Both the position numbers and the translations under genes were made by a program. Positions 1 to 11,832 of a stretch of 64,000 nt of DNA are shown in pieces. Source of the stretch: Punctularia strigosozonata HHB-11173 SS5 (taxonomy: Eukaryota > Basidiomycota > Agaricomycetes > Corticiales > Punctulariaceae). The notes beneath the pieces were generated by a model, which worked only from the letters and a program-made list of their open reading frames with translations, ran no database searches and was not told the origin of the DNA. Within the stretch, counting starts at the first letter, position 1; every line of letters begins with the position of its first letter. The DNA lies in contig NW_006767435.1 of assembly GCF_000264995.1 (NCBI RefSeq), positions 1,299,523 to 1,363,522 of the forward strand. Reading direction: 5' to 3'.

Positions 1-3000
1 AGTATGATGGCAATGCGAGCGGAGGTGGATCCTGACTGGCGGGCACCCACCGTTTTTTTGAAGTTGATGCAGGCTGACAATCCACAGCCGCGTATCGACA
101 GTTCATAATGACCTGATAAAACATCGGATGTATATGATCACTAGCCGACATGGCATTGACATAACAGGATAACCATTAACCCCTGTTCCCTGAAATGCCG
201 GTCGACCCCGATTGGCGATATATGTATGTCTGGGGGCCATTTTTAGAGATTCCGATGGCCTCTCGCTTCGGAGGCTCGATGACCAAACTGGCCTTGTGTC
301 GAGCTGGGCGACTATCCATAATCCCCGTCGGATGCCCCGAAATACCGCGCTGATCAACGCCATCCAAACATCCGCTCCTTTCGGAATGTCAGCCGAAAAA
401 CACATAGAACTAAATGCCGAGAGCGCGCGAATGACGGATTCCAGGAGGTTGAGAACCCGGCAGAGTCTGCCGAGGTTATACATAATTCCAACGGTGTAAG
501 AGAAGCGGGACAGCGAGTCAGAGGCTTACCGGGAACCGAAATGACAGGTGACTTGTGCGGCGGCACCGCTCTTCTCGCAAGTTGGAAGGACAAGCCCCAG
601 TGTCTGTTTCTTATACTCCCGTTCCTATAAAAACGATCAACGCTGTGGCACAACTCCACAACATCAACCTAGAAAAATGAAGTCTCGAGGTGAATGCGCC
701 TCTTGTCCTTGCACTTTTTTACCGTGGCCAAAATGATGCTTTCCAACGTGTCGACATCGTCGGGTACGAGGCTAGCACCCTCGTGTGATGACAATATCTC
801 GTTTTCTGAACCCACCCCTTTCAATGCCCATTGCACCTGCGGTTTACTGACAGCTCGCCGTCTGCAGGTACATCGGTAATGCGATCGAGGTCACGGTGAT
901 CGCTACGTATAGTGGCGTATTTGTTTTCTTGCCTACAGTCGATGGGAGATAGCATACGACGCACACCTGTGCAAGTGGCGGACACATACCCAGCACTGCT
1001 GCTATGTTTCCTTCCTGCACATAGCGAAGGGTGAGCGGCGCATGACTCAATCGCAGGGAACAATACCGACTCAAGAGTAAGCGTTGCCTGTGCTTCGTAT
1101 CTCACAATACAGGCGCTTGCACTGGCTTCTCGACGTAGCTGCTGACTGTCGTCCATGTCTGGACGCGACGATAGTCCACTGCGAGGTGGAGACAATTCGG
1201 GTCTCTGAGGCGATCGCGGTTAACGATGGAGGAATCCGTTGAATCTCCAGTGGAACCAGGGTCGAAAACCCACGTTTATATTCACGGAGTCTAGTCTATG
1301 GCGGAGGTGGAGTTCCAGCTATATTGATGAACCGCGTAAGACTCATGCCATATAGCTGACAGAGTACAGTCTCTGCCGTTGCCTGCCAAAATATCAACTC
1401 CGATAGCAAGATGACAGAAGCATCAATCACCTCCAAGTCTGCGATGATAGAAACATCTCGGAGTGGAGTTGGGCCTATGCCGATCCGGAAAGAGCCACGA
1501 CGACAATCAGTGTGTCTCCGACGACTGGTATATCTGTTTGTACTGACATAATTTCATCAAGCCATCAGCTTTCACAGACATACACTTTGATGTCACTCAC
1601 GCTTTGTGCCATGGCTCCTCGCGTAAACCGGGGAGCTGTCAAAGCTGATAGGCCACAATACTATTGGAGAGCACAATGCTGAGTCGCATATGCATCCGAT
1701 CATGCCTAAGGTATTGATGTCGCCGATCTGTCGTGGCCCGTTCAATACCTTATTACATGTCCACGCAGAAGTGCAACTTACCTGGGCATGCATATGCGCC
1801 CAACGATGTGTGAACGGACTCTAGTACGATGAACCTTCCCGTCACTGGGAGAGCAGGGGATCAAAACTGTACGTAATCGTTGTATCGTGCTGCGAAATGC
1901 CATGCTTGGGCCAGGAACTACCGACGTTGTGCATTGTCGAAGTATTCGAGCGTCGCCCTCGCTGCGATCGCATGGGCAGAGTCATAAACCCTGTCCCATA
2001 CATCAGCGTGGATTGTCGATCTTGGCATGCAATGTCCTTGTAGTAAATGTTGCAGCCATCTGCGGTGGATGGCACTCGCGATGGTACAAGACATACAGCA
2101 TAGTCAATGTCGGTGGGCTTGATGATCCTTACGCCAGCACAGCAGCTAATTACGATTACGATTTCCAGTGCCTCTGCGCCATGGACATGATGATTCGAGT
2201 GAGCTCCGGGTGGCATCACCGAGCGTGCATCTGGGTTTGGGACAGGGTACATCGCGGATCAAGCGTCGCAGAGAAAGCATGGCTGTTGTCCGTAATCCGG
2301 AGGGGATGATTCTGGCGCATCCCGGTCCATCAGTCTCAATTCGGTTGGGGGGGGGGGGTGTCTCGGCTGTCTCCTGGCTAGCACAACGCCTGAAGAAGAG
2401 TTACGGGTACAGCGGCGAATTGTTGGCTATCGAGCATGGCTTACGGGATGATCCAAGAGGCGTCGAGGGCCCGAGAGCTCGGCGCTCAACGGTCGAGGGA
2501 GTCATGCCGCATGCGGCGGCGTGCGCGCTTGCTTTCGTTATTTCCAGCCTGGCTCGATCCCCTTGCTAGGTCCTGGACGCGTCTCCATCGACAAAGACAC
2601 GACGTTGCGGAGAATGTTTGTATGCAAGATTGACATGGGTACCAGACGTGAAGGTGAGCTTGGCTTTCGTAACCTGCATTCATCCTCTCCCCAATTCTCT
2701 TCATCATCTGATGTTCCGTGAAAACTTATCTACATTGTCCGACGCGAGGCGTGTGCCTACGTTTGACGAACACTCAACGTTCTGATCCTATCCTCTCCAA
2801 CGTTTCTCTCATACGCGCAGAGCCTTGCTGACGAACTCTCCGTTGCACAGGTGTCGCAGCCCTATACTATACATCACATTGTTCGCCTCATGGATCTGCA
2901 TATTCGTAGTCGATGCATGCAATCTTCATACCCCTGCAATGTCACTGGTCTGAGAAGAAACGAGCGCCTCAACCCCACCGTGACAGTTTTATGAGAGCGA

Positions 3001-3323
3001 AGACGCTTATGGCGTAGCGCTGAGCGTATCCATCAGTGTCCGGGGAGTCGTCATACGCGCTCAATGGAATAAGATGGAATCTTCAATCGTACGTACATCA
3101 GAGTCGTTCACTAGCACTTCGAGAATATACGGGCATTGGGAGAGGTGTCGGTGCGTACGTCTCGCCTCGTTCACAGGTACACGAATACATTCTTTGATCT
3201 TCGCAACATACGCATACCGTCGGGTACGCTGCTATCCTACAACGAATGCCCCACGTTCCGTCCAATCATTAACTGTATGTACGAACAGGTCTTCAGATAG
3301 CTCCTCGAAACCACGCTTGCGGT
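1..3323. other. Gene-poor left end, no supported gene
   Basis: I see no reading frame here with a recognisable domain or a consistent exon chain. All open frames are short, overlap on both strands and have unbiased composition. The only notable sequence feature is an uninterrupted run of about a dozen G residues near 2346-2358. No terminal repeats, transposase motifs or RNA genes were recognised. Decayed or fast-evolving genes cannot be excluded by eye. Confidence 0.5.
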
Positions 3324-4941
3324 CTATACCTTCATCGAGGCCATCACGGCCCCTCCGAAGCCTTCCTCGCAGTCCTTGCCTTGCTCGATGCGCCGACGCG
3401 ACGTGCGTTCGTTCCCTGGCTCGTCTCCTAGGCTGTCTAATCGACGCTTGGTGGGTTGCGATGTTTCCGACCCAGAGTGGGGTAGTTGTGCGACCATCGA
3501 ACGCTCTCGGACGCCGGCCACTGCGCTCCGAGCTCCGGTGTCGAGAAGAACTCCGCGGGTGCTCGGCGGCGGGGGCAGCGCCGGTACCTCCCTCCCGTAG
3601 ACCTTTTGCAGCCACATCTTCGCCTGGTCGAAGTGGGCGCGTGACTCCGGCGTTTCTTTCCCTGCGGGAGTGCGAGCACGTCGCATGAGGTCCGTGTGGC
3701 AAGACGACATGAAGAGTTGTACGGGCTTCAGATCCGCGATGTTTACCGCAGGTGTCTGTTTCGCCATGACTGCGAGGATGTGATCAGCGATGGTTTCCTT
3801 ACATGTGAAAACCTATCCGATCGCTCACCTCCCAACATGGCGTCTACGGTCGCGATCGCGGCTGCGAGACGTCACAGTCATCAATAGGCGACCAAAGACA
3901 ACTACAGGCCATTCACCTTGTGGCAAACCCCTTCTGCGATAGTGAGCGCCCGCGATCATCCACTGGTCCTTCTCGCTCTGCGCCTCGCATAGAAGTGCGA
4001 TGATCGCCTGTGGATCGTCATCCGCCGCGTCGAGGTCGACGGATACCAGTCGACCAGCCAATGAGAGGGTGAGTGTGTTGTGCAACGTGAAGGGTACATG
4101 CACGGGCACAGTACACTGCGGCGACAGTAGAACTTCGCTCGTGGTCGAAGGCCCGTAGGATGGCGAGGCGAAAGATGGGCGCAATGCAGAGGGATTTTTG
4201 TCCGGGTCTGCGATCGGCTTGGATGGGTCGTCGTTCTCCGACACCCTAAACTTCAGATCTTTGAGGAATGACCCTGTGGATTTCCGAAGGGGAGATTTCG
4301 CAGCCAAAGGAACTGTTGTCACTCCGTTCAGAGGTAAAATCCGTGGGCTGTCGCCATCGGGAGCATTCGAGACGTTTGGAATATTTTGCAAGGGCGCCTG
4401 CAGACCGCCAGACGGCCTCTCGCGCGAGGCCTGCATGTAGGGCCAAATGAGCTGCGCGTTCGTACATAGCGGCTGTATGCGCGTCTCTGGCAGCTTTGGA
4501 AGCCGGTCCTCATCACGTCCGAACGATGCGAAGCGGAACTCCACGAAATAGTGTCGCCGTCGCCGCTGCTGGTGCGAAACGGGAACCCCGTCGGTCGACG
4601 TATCCCACGGCAGGAAACGTGTCCTGAACACGAGGCAGAAGAAAGCTTGTGAGATTGGGTATATGCGCGCGTGGCCCTACACGCTGTAAACGCGTCTCTT
4701 ACATCTCTCCGCACGCCTCGCTCAGCTTGCTCCGTAGCTCGCGCTCCGGGAGATCCGTCTCAACGTCGACGATGCGGTCGGTCCAGTTCATGGCGAGGAC
4801 GAGGTCAATAAAAAAGCTGGGAAGGTTAACGAGGAAATCCAGGTTGCGCGGCGCAACGACAGAAAATCTTCTCCATGCTGCCAGACGATGAGGATCATGA
4901 AAGGCAAGGTCATTGCCAAATAAGGTCGACCGTGACTCCAT
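3324..4941 (-). CDS. Conserved-looking hypothetical protein, about 3 exons
   Basis: I do not recognise this gene. The first exon (about 4698-4941) starts at a methionine followed by ESRSTLFGNDLAF and ends in a clean donor. It joins in phase to a long exon (about 3830-4623), giving GEM-TRFLPWDT across the junction, which supports a real spliced gene. The middle part is rich in Pro and Ser with a segment containing DLDAADDDPQAIIALL. The last exon (3324 to about 3770) encodes a charged helix (HFDQAKMWLQKVYG) and an Arg/Glu-rich tail. The second intron is less certain: a good donor near 3830 would lead into a different frame, and the frame I prefer needs a weaker donor. No membrane segment or signal peptide is visible. 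The function is unknown. Confidence 0.5.
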
Positions 4942-5040
4942 CCAGTGGCGCTGCCTGTGATGACAATACCTCACAGAGGCCCAGCTCTTCCGGCGCGCCG
5001 GTTATAACTACTACCTACCTACTTCACACCTCTGCTTCAT

Positions 5041-5156
5041 CGTGCTCAGCGATGTCCAAGCACTTCCATCTGTCTACACGCGGACGCCCTCCCGCCCCAC
5101 AAAATTCTGCATGATACCGACAAACTTCCCCGCCCGGCGACGACGTTCGATGGGTG
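5041..5156 (+). pseudogene. Decayed partial copy of the F-box gene start
   Basis: This stretch aligns over its whole length with 8664-8782, the start-codon region of the intact F-box gene downstream. Shared words include GCGATGTCCAAGCAC around the ATG and CGCCCGGCGACGAC near the other end. Both copies lie in the same orientation. The copy opens with MSKHFHLS, compared with MSKHLRPS in the intact gene, but reaches a stop after about 20 codons because of small insertions and deletions. Similarity ends about 100 nt after the ATG, before the F-box helices. It therefore looks like a truncated, inactive duplicate lying about 3.5 kb upstream of its parent. Confidence 0.75.
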
Positions 5157-5232
5157 GCGTCCAGATTGACTCACTCTGACTAGCTTTTCACTGTTGATAT
5201 GAGGCCAGAGGGAACTGCCCCGCGCGTATCAA

Positions 5233-5745
5233 TCAAATCGTTCCAGTCTGTTGATGATCCATGCGATAGCCTGGAGGCAGCTCTTTGCCGCGGACAAGGG
5301 AAAGAGGACCTTGGAGCTTAATTACACCACCAGTACGCCGGCGCCTGAAGACTTGGGTTAGCACCGATTGTAGAGAGGGAACCAAAGGGCAGAGGGGGGT
5401 GCAACGTAATGATGCGTACCTCGAACTCAGCCTCGTTGCACCCGCCCCGCTCAATAAGCCTCCGGGACTGTAAATCCGGGCTGTCTTACGCATACTATGC
5501 CACCGAGCGCCTCATCGCCTCTGCATAAAAACGGCTCTGGGACGCACCGATGCGCTGGATTTGGGAAGGCAGGTAGGCAGAGATGACAAGATTTTTGGTC
5601 GGCTGCGGGGTTTGCGTGCGTAGGACACCCTTCGGGTAGCTTGGGCAGGGTCTACGGTCCACTTCAGCCCGACATCCCCGAAGGGAATAGGAGAATGGCA
5701 CGATCGCTCGATGTCGTGCGGGCCTTCACAAAGGGACATGCACGT
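5233..5745 (-). pseudogene. Possible broken or mis-spliced gene of unknown identity
   Basis: Three adjacent minus-strand segments look protein-like but lie in different frames. The first contains SPIPFGDVGLKWTVDP, the second AYLPSQIQRIGASQSRFYAE, and the third starts ARIYSPGG. The third is joined by a normal intron (about 76 nt, ending in CTTCAG) to RRRRTGGVIKLQGPLSLV and ends at a stop near 5233. The gaps between segments are too short for ordinary introns, so I read this as a gene with at least two frame breaks, or as sequence errors in a real gene. I cannot name the family. Its 5' end would face the ATPase gene at 5892. Confidence 0.35.
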
Positions 5746-5891
5746 ACTTGCCAGCAGTGCTGCCCTGCCGAAGTTGTGCCTCGTGGATTACACGCATCGG
5801 CAGTGAAATGAGCTGTCGACCCGCGGCATGTCATCCAGTCTTATAGCAGGGGCCCAAGGAACCTTGCCCAACTGGCCACCAGATCGCGACA

Positions 5892-8318
5892 ATGTTCTTT
5901 TCAGGGCGATACTCAGCTCTGCTCAGCAAGGGTTCCAAGACTAGGTATCATGATCATGCTACGATTACCGCGCCGCTCTTCACTGGCGAAGCACTTTCTC
6001 TTGCTGGAGAGACTGTATTCCCTCAATATGCACTGTATGGACATGTGATCGAGCAGGAAGCACCGGGCTTTGCCTCGACCATTCAGGTGTCGCAGGTGTT
6101 TGTCAATTCGAACTCCCCCTTCAGCGCTGTGATATGTGGAGTGCAGGTAGGTTCTTGCAATATTGACTACGGAGTCCCAATCAACGCTTCTGCCTCACCA
6201 GGGCTCCGGGAAGAGTCATAGCACGAGTGTACTGCTCGAAAGTTGTCTGATCAAGGATGACCGTGTCGGGACATTGGGTGCTCCCCTCAGCGGCCTATTG
6301 TACGTTTGGCAGGTTGGTCGTCGCTCGACATTGGCTAACTGACGATAGATTCCATTTTGACACGGCTGCCGGCGGGGGCGACGGTGTGCAACCGTGTGAG
6401 GCGGCTTACCTGGCATCACTGGACCCGCTCCGTGGTGAGAATGCTATCCCGCCCGCTGTGACTGTCCTAGTTCTGTGAGTTTCTTTATCTATAAGTTAAC
6501 TATGGCCCTCGACCCAGACATTTGCAGGCCCAGTTCGCTCAAGTCCATGCGAAAAGTTTATAAAGGACTATCCGTTGATGTTCGGCCACTTCATTTCGCA
6601 GAACGAGATATCAGTGCGGAACGTCTGCTCTGCATGATGAAGGTGGATGGTGACTCGCGTGCGTCTTCTCTCCTTCCTCCAGGCATTCTCGGTGATCTAA
6701 GATCTCGAGTACAGAAATGCCGCTCTATATGTCGAAAGTAATGGCACACCTCCGCAAAATGGACCAGTTCTCGTATAGCGACTTCCTTCGTTTTGTGGAG
6801 GAGGAAGAATTCGCCGCTACGCAGAAGGCAATGCTCAAGCTGCGCTTGGGTCTTTTGGACGCCTGCTTGGAGGGGGGAACAGACGCCAACAGCGTTTCGA
6901 CGCACTTTGGTCGCGGTAAACTGGTTATTATCGAGTAAGGATCGCATATACATTAAATGAGTAGGTCTAACCCACATTGGTATTAGCCTGTCATCGCCAT
7001 TCATGGACGCCTCATCAGCGTGCGGATTTTTTGACATGATCCTTGGAATCTTCATCGAAGCAAAGGTCGACTCATCGGGGAAGATTGTTGGTAAGCATCA
7101 TGGAAGACCACGTACCTTACGGTAGACACTAACCGTTAGTCATATTTGGCAGTACTTGACGAAGCTCATAAAGTGGGTGGTTTCCCGTCTCTATCTGTTA
7201 TTAGTGCTGATAATGAGCTAGTATCTGACTGAACGTGGAGCGTCATCACGCCTCACCGAGTCGCTTCTGTCTGTGATACGGCAGCAGCGGCATCTTCGCA
7301 CCCGTGTGGTGATTTCCACTCAAGAACCTACCGTCGTGCCAAGCAAAATTCTCGACCTATGTTCTTTCATCATCGCTCATAGGTTCTCATCGCCCAGGTG
7401 GCTGACCCATCTACTCAATCATGTCGCAGCTAAGTCAGCCGATTTAGATCCGTGGTTCTCCAAGGTGAGAATCCGTGGTCGTACGTGCACTTCAAGGGCA
7501 CACCGACTGAAACTTCAAGCTACTAGATCGTATCTTTAGGAACAGGAGAAGCGTTGGTGTTCGCTTCGTCGGGTTTGAGCGTTCGTGAGCTGCCAGACGG
7601 CGCTGTCAATGGCGCCGATCGGTCTATCCATGGAGTGAAGCAGATTGCTGCGCTCGGGGCAGGGTATCTGCATGTCAAATCTCGTCTTCGCATCACCATC
7701 GATGGCGGACAATCGATGCTGGCCATTCAGGTTCCAGTGCTCGATTCCGACCTTGGCGAAGAAGATGAAGCCTCCTCCCATGCATCCCACAAATCGCGGG
7801 ATATCTGCGAACCACATGCACGCAGTGCTCATCATAACGTCACAGCAACCAAGTCTAATCCAGTACGCGAGGGCAAGCAACGCCTCCAAGAATCATCCCC
7901 GCCCCCGAATTGGGCGGAACTGGCAGCCTCCACTCCTACGGCTCATCCGCCCGTTATCTCTTCGACCCTCTCCTCCACCTCATCGGAGGCCGGCTCATCC
8001 ACAACGTCAGGGTCTTCTACCAGTGATGAAGTGCCCAACTTCTCGCCGCTCGTAGAGTTCCTCCAGGATGCACCGGCGAACAGAGCCAAATACTCCATCA
8101 TCGGCGATGCGATCAGGTCCAAATATCCAGGGACCTACCCTGTCGGTAAAGGAGAGTTGACCAAGTACATCGCACAGGCTGCCGCTTGTGGTATCGTCAC
8201 TGTGGGTGGTAGTGGTGTGTACTCCTGGGCCCAGTTGCAAGACGACACTCGACCCTCCCTGGGGCACGACAGCTCTGAAGGCTCCGACTCGGAAGCCTCG
8301 TCTGACGGTTGGGCGTAG
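5892..8318 (+). CDS. HerA/FtsK-like P-loop ATPase with C-terminal winged-helix/LOTUS-like domain
   Basis: Nine exons (5892-6146, 6202-6299, 6349-6474, 6528-6649, 6715-6934, 6987-7090, 7153-7172, 7222-7464, 7527-8318) close to a 659-residue protein. Walker A is GVQGSGKS (residues 83-90), split by intron 1. Walker B is VVLDEAHK (about 308-315), most of it carried by a 20-nt exon. A later ISTQEP resembles the Gln-bearing sensor strand of HerA/FtsK/VirD4 ATPases. The DEAHK here is a Walker B, not proof of a DEAH helicase. Uncharacterised P-loop proteins of this type are common in Agaricomycetes. Residues about 330-560 carry a low-complexity Ser/Thr/Pro linker. Residues about 563-634 look like a small helix-turn-helix fold (YSIIGDAIRSKYPG then GSGVYSW), similar to LOTUS/OST-HTH domains. 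The substrate is unknown; DNA or RNA translocation is inference only. Confidence 0.75.
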
Positions 8319-8674
8319 AGATTGTAAAGTCACCCTCAACTTTTCGTGATGCAGTGGGCCAAGGTTCACACCCCTTCATGTAGCTTACTGCATCACGACA
8401 AATCAGGAACGAATTGGATTGCGTATAAGTTTTGATATATCGCAGTGGCCTTTGTATACGTAGTATGCAAATATGCACATATCCTAATTGCTTTTCCGAG
8501 GAACTTGATACATGGTATTTCAAAACAGCCTGCGACTGCGAGCAGCAAGAACGGCGCTTGACAAGGTCCATGTGCATGTCAAGGAGGCAAGGAGTTCGCC
8601 TTCTTTGTGACTCCGATGCTCCGATCTTCCGGCTCGTTACACTCGGTCACATCTCTTGCTCACCGTGCTTAGCG
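8319..8674. other. Intergenic, ATPase to F-box gene
   Basis: This 356-bp stretch holds the 3' flank of the ATPase gene and the promoter of the F-box gene. Its last 11 bp belong to the repeated segment also found at 5041-5156. I see no gene. Confidence 0.6.
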
Positions 8675-10612
8675 ATGTCCAAGCACCTCCGCCCGTCCGA
8701 TGCGGAGGCGCTTCCGCCCCCGAAACGCCTGCATAACGCTCTCAAACATGTCTCCCGCCCGGCGACGACATTCGATGGCTCGTTGTATGATGAGCTCGTG
8801 CTGCACATCTTTACGTTCCTCCCCGCACAGTCGCTTTGCCGCATCCAGCCTACGAGCCGGAACTGGTGTAGGCTCGCCGCAGACAACCAGGTGCGTACCA
8901 CGCTCTTCTAACATGCTCAAAGCAATTGCTGATATAAATCCATGCGCAGCTATGGAAGGGGCTGTTCCTGCATGAGTACGGACGCCCTAGACTGCGCGGT
9001 GCCAGGGGCTTCATCTCCGCTGGCCACATCCACGAAGGACGGCCTACTAGACCCCTCCCAGCCCGTGCAAAGGGCAAGGAGGCATCTCACCACGACCATG
9101 AACGCGACTGGAAATGGATGTTCCGCATATCGTCCAATTGGCAGACAGGTATGTATCTTGCTTTCCCATCTCGCAAGCCTCGAACTGACCTGTCAACTAG
9201 GACGCTGCAGTGTCGAACAGCTGCAACCGCATCCTATCAGATTGTCCCTTCCGTGCCGAGGCGAATCCGCAGAGCGAGGATCGCACGTCCTCCTGGCCGG
9301 CACGCTCATCATCACCGCACCAGCCTCACCGTCCTCACATCCTTCTCTCGCCCTCCTCGCACCCTCTGGTACGCGTCACACTCTCCACTGTCCACCTTCT
9401 ACTCCTCCATGCCGTATAACCGCCCTTGCTTTGGATCAATCACGTCCCTCTTCGGCCTCCCATCCTTTGTCGCGTTTAGCGGTATTCCTGTCCACCGGCG
9501 CCTTTTATATCTTCACTATCGACCACGCCTCTCTTCACCTTTCCACCCTGCTCACATCCCACGTCCCCTCTACGCACACGTTGACCCCCCGCGTGATTCA
9601 AACAGCCGCCTATCACCATCCCCTTCTGGTTACCCTCTCTACAGCCTACTCCGCCTCATTCTCCGTTTCCCTCTACTCCATTTCGTCCTCCGTCCCCAGC
9701 AGACCGAAATACATTCAAACCCTTAGTAGCTTTACCTCCTTCGCGCCCGCATCCCTTGTTCTCTCCAAACCTTCCTCAGGCGCAGGAGCCGGTGGCTACA
9801 AACTCGTGATCGCCTACAGTGTTCCCGTCTATCCGCGCCACTGGTCCGTCGGCGCCACAGAGCTGCTCATCTCTCCTTCATCCTCCTCGTCGGTGAGGGA
9901 GACACTCGGCACCGAACACAGTGCAGAGTTCATAGAGGAAGAGGAGTTCTCCGTCACATCTACACGAAGCGCGCGCGCGTTCGACGTCCCCGCCGGCTTC
10001 CTCGATGCTTCTAAGGTCCGCGCCATGCGCGAGCAGTGGGGCCGAAAAGTTGCTGCTGTTGCGGACGTGCAAACCGACGGGAAATGGGTGGTCCTCGGAC
10101 CCTCTCCCTCTACGCCGGCATCGTCTCCGTCCTCGACAGGTCGCTCTCGCTCCCCTTCGCCAGCATCTACGTCTGCGTCGTCTGCATCGACATTTTCAGA
10201 TCAATTAGCTATCCACTCCTCCACGCCGCTGCAGCTATATCGCCTCTCTTCCCCGTCTTCCTCTTCATCGCCACCGAAGCTAGTATTCACGCGCACGCTG
10301 CACGGCGCTACTGGACCCCTATCCTCGCTTGCCCTAGCCGACGGGCGCTGCGTCGCCCTCGGCGCCACTGGCGGCGTCTGGGTTTGGGATCTCGACAAAT
10401 ACAGGGCCGAAACTCGCCCTCGGCTATCCCAGCGTAACGAGGACGCAGAACAGGATGACGAGCAGCGCGTATTCGGCGTCGAGGTTGCGGAGCCGGACCT
10501 TGCAGCTAAGCTCAGCGACGACGCGGTCCAAACGAGCGTTGCGTTCGACGAACGACGGATTGTGAGCGCGGATGCGCGCGGGACGGTTGCCGTGCGCCGA
10601 TTTGACGTTTGA
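8675..10612 (+). CDS. F-box protein with WD40-like C-terminal region
   Basis: Three exons (8675-8890, 8950-9148, 9201-10612) close to 608 residues. The F-box covers about residues 33-72 (DELVLHIFTFLPAQSLCRI then NWCRLAADNQLW), typical of adaptors that bind Skp1 in SCF ubiquitin ligases. The rest is a long Ser-rich region. Short beta-strand stretches such as GGVWVWDLDKY and VSADARGTVAVRRFDV at the end look like degenerate WD repeats, so a beta-propeller substrate-binding part is likely. Substrates are unknown. The start is fixed by the conserved MSKHLRPSD, which also appears in the decayed copy at 5041-5156. The next gene, DOCK, starts about 1.2 kb downstream on the same strand. Confidence 0.8.
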
Positions 10613-11832
10613 ATGCCCGGACTGCGTGTGGCGACGGACGGGCCGTTCTTGCTTATCGCTGGATATCTAACCCTCTTAGAGTGTACCTATAGCATCTGGT
10701 CGTTGTATTGGCTCATGGTCGTGCCTTGTTTTTCTACGTTCGCCATACCCGAAGCATTACTACTTGAAGAAACGGCGGGTGCCCCGCCGCTCCACTCTCG
10801 CTCGCAGTTACTTCCTGAATTGTATTCAATCGTCGACTATGCGGTCTTGTACTCCACTTTCTGCTGACAAAATTGCAGTCACTTAGCTTAGCCACGATTG
10901 GTGATGCTGACTATAATTTTCGGGTTGAGAGATGCTTGAGACAAGCTCAGACAATTATCGCGAGAGTCATGCTTGCACCCAGCCTTTATCGCGACGATTC
11001 GCCTCGTCGTGTCCGATTTGGAGCTCAAAATGGACGTGATGGACGGGGCTTCAATCAGCTTGTTCTTAACAATTACGAGCACGGCTTTCGAGAGGATTCT
11101 TGCGACATCATATTCTTGTGCCTGAAGGAATGTTGTGGGAACAAGCATATGCTTGATGTTCATCAAGCCGTGAAATTGATTTACTGTGTGGTTAGGCGAA
11201 AGGGGACGCTAGTACGAGACTTCGTTTGCAGGGACGATTTCGCGATGCATCATCAGAACACCGACATAGCATAAGCACCAGAGTTTATAGCATCGCCCGC
11301 AGGTCCCAATTCGTCAACCGGCCTGTTGAGTGTGAAGGAACGGTTGTTTATAGCCAGCGACCACGTTTTCAATCGTCGATCGATCTGCCAACCGGGGATG
11401 CTTTTCTGGAGCTTTCTATGAGGACCCAACAGCCGCAGGACTGTGCCGTGCAAGTTGATGCAGGTCGAACGTTGTCGGCGACATGGTCGTTGCGCGGAGT
11501 TCCGGCCCGGACGCGCTCGGAGGTTACCGTCACCCGTGGAGGTGTGACAGTGGAGTCACAGGCCGGGAATTGCCCTGGCAAGCTTTCGCACGTGGCACCG
11601 GAGACCACAGCCATCAGAGGCGGGACCGGATTGAGTTCGCCATCGTGTCCGGCGGTGAAGGCGTATACTTGGACGTCGCCGAGCCGAGGCGCACACGTTT
11701 CGCAAACTGTTCTCTGCCACGACCAGCATACCTCTCTTGTTTTGACCACCACGTCTTCCCGTCTTTCATTGGACCTACTATAATTCTCGGAACTCCCAAC
11801 TTTTCTGATCGCAGCCTTGCACATCGACACGG
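10613..11832. other. Intergenic, upstream of the DOCK gene
   Basis: This 1.2-kb stretch has several open frames of 90-235 codons on both strands, for example 10873-11274, but none shows a domain, codon bias or splice structure I can support. It probably holds the F-box terminator and the DOCK promoter and 5' leader. Confidence 0.5.

Noticed and set aside
6987-7464. DEAH-box helicase reading of the DEAHK motif
   Set aside because: The other helicase motifs are absent; the motif is a Walker B in a HerA/FtsK-like setting with a STQ sensor strand.
10873-11274. 133-codon plus-strand open frame between the F-box and DOCK genes
   Set aside because: It has no domain, no codon bias and no splice context; open frames of this length occur by chance in the window.
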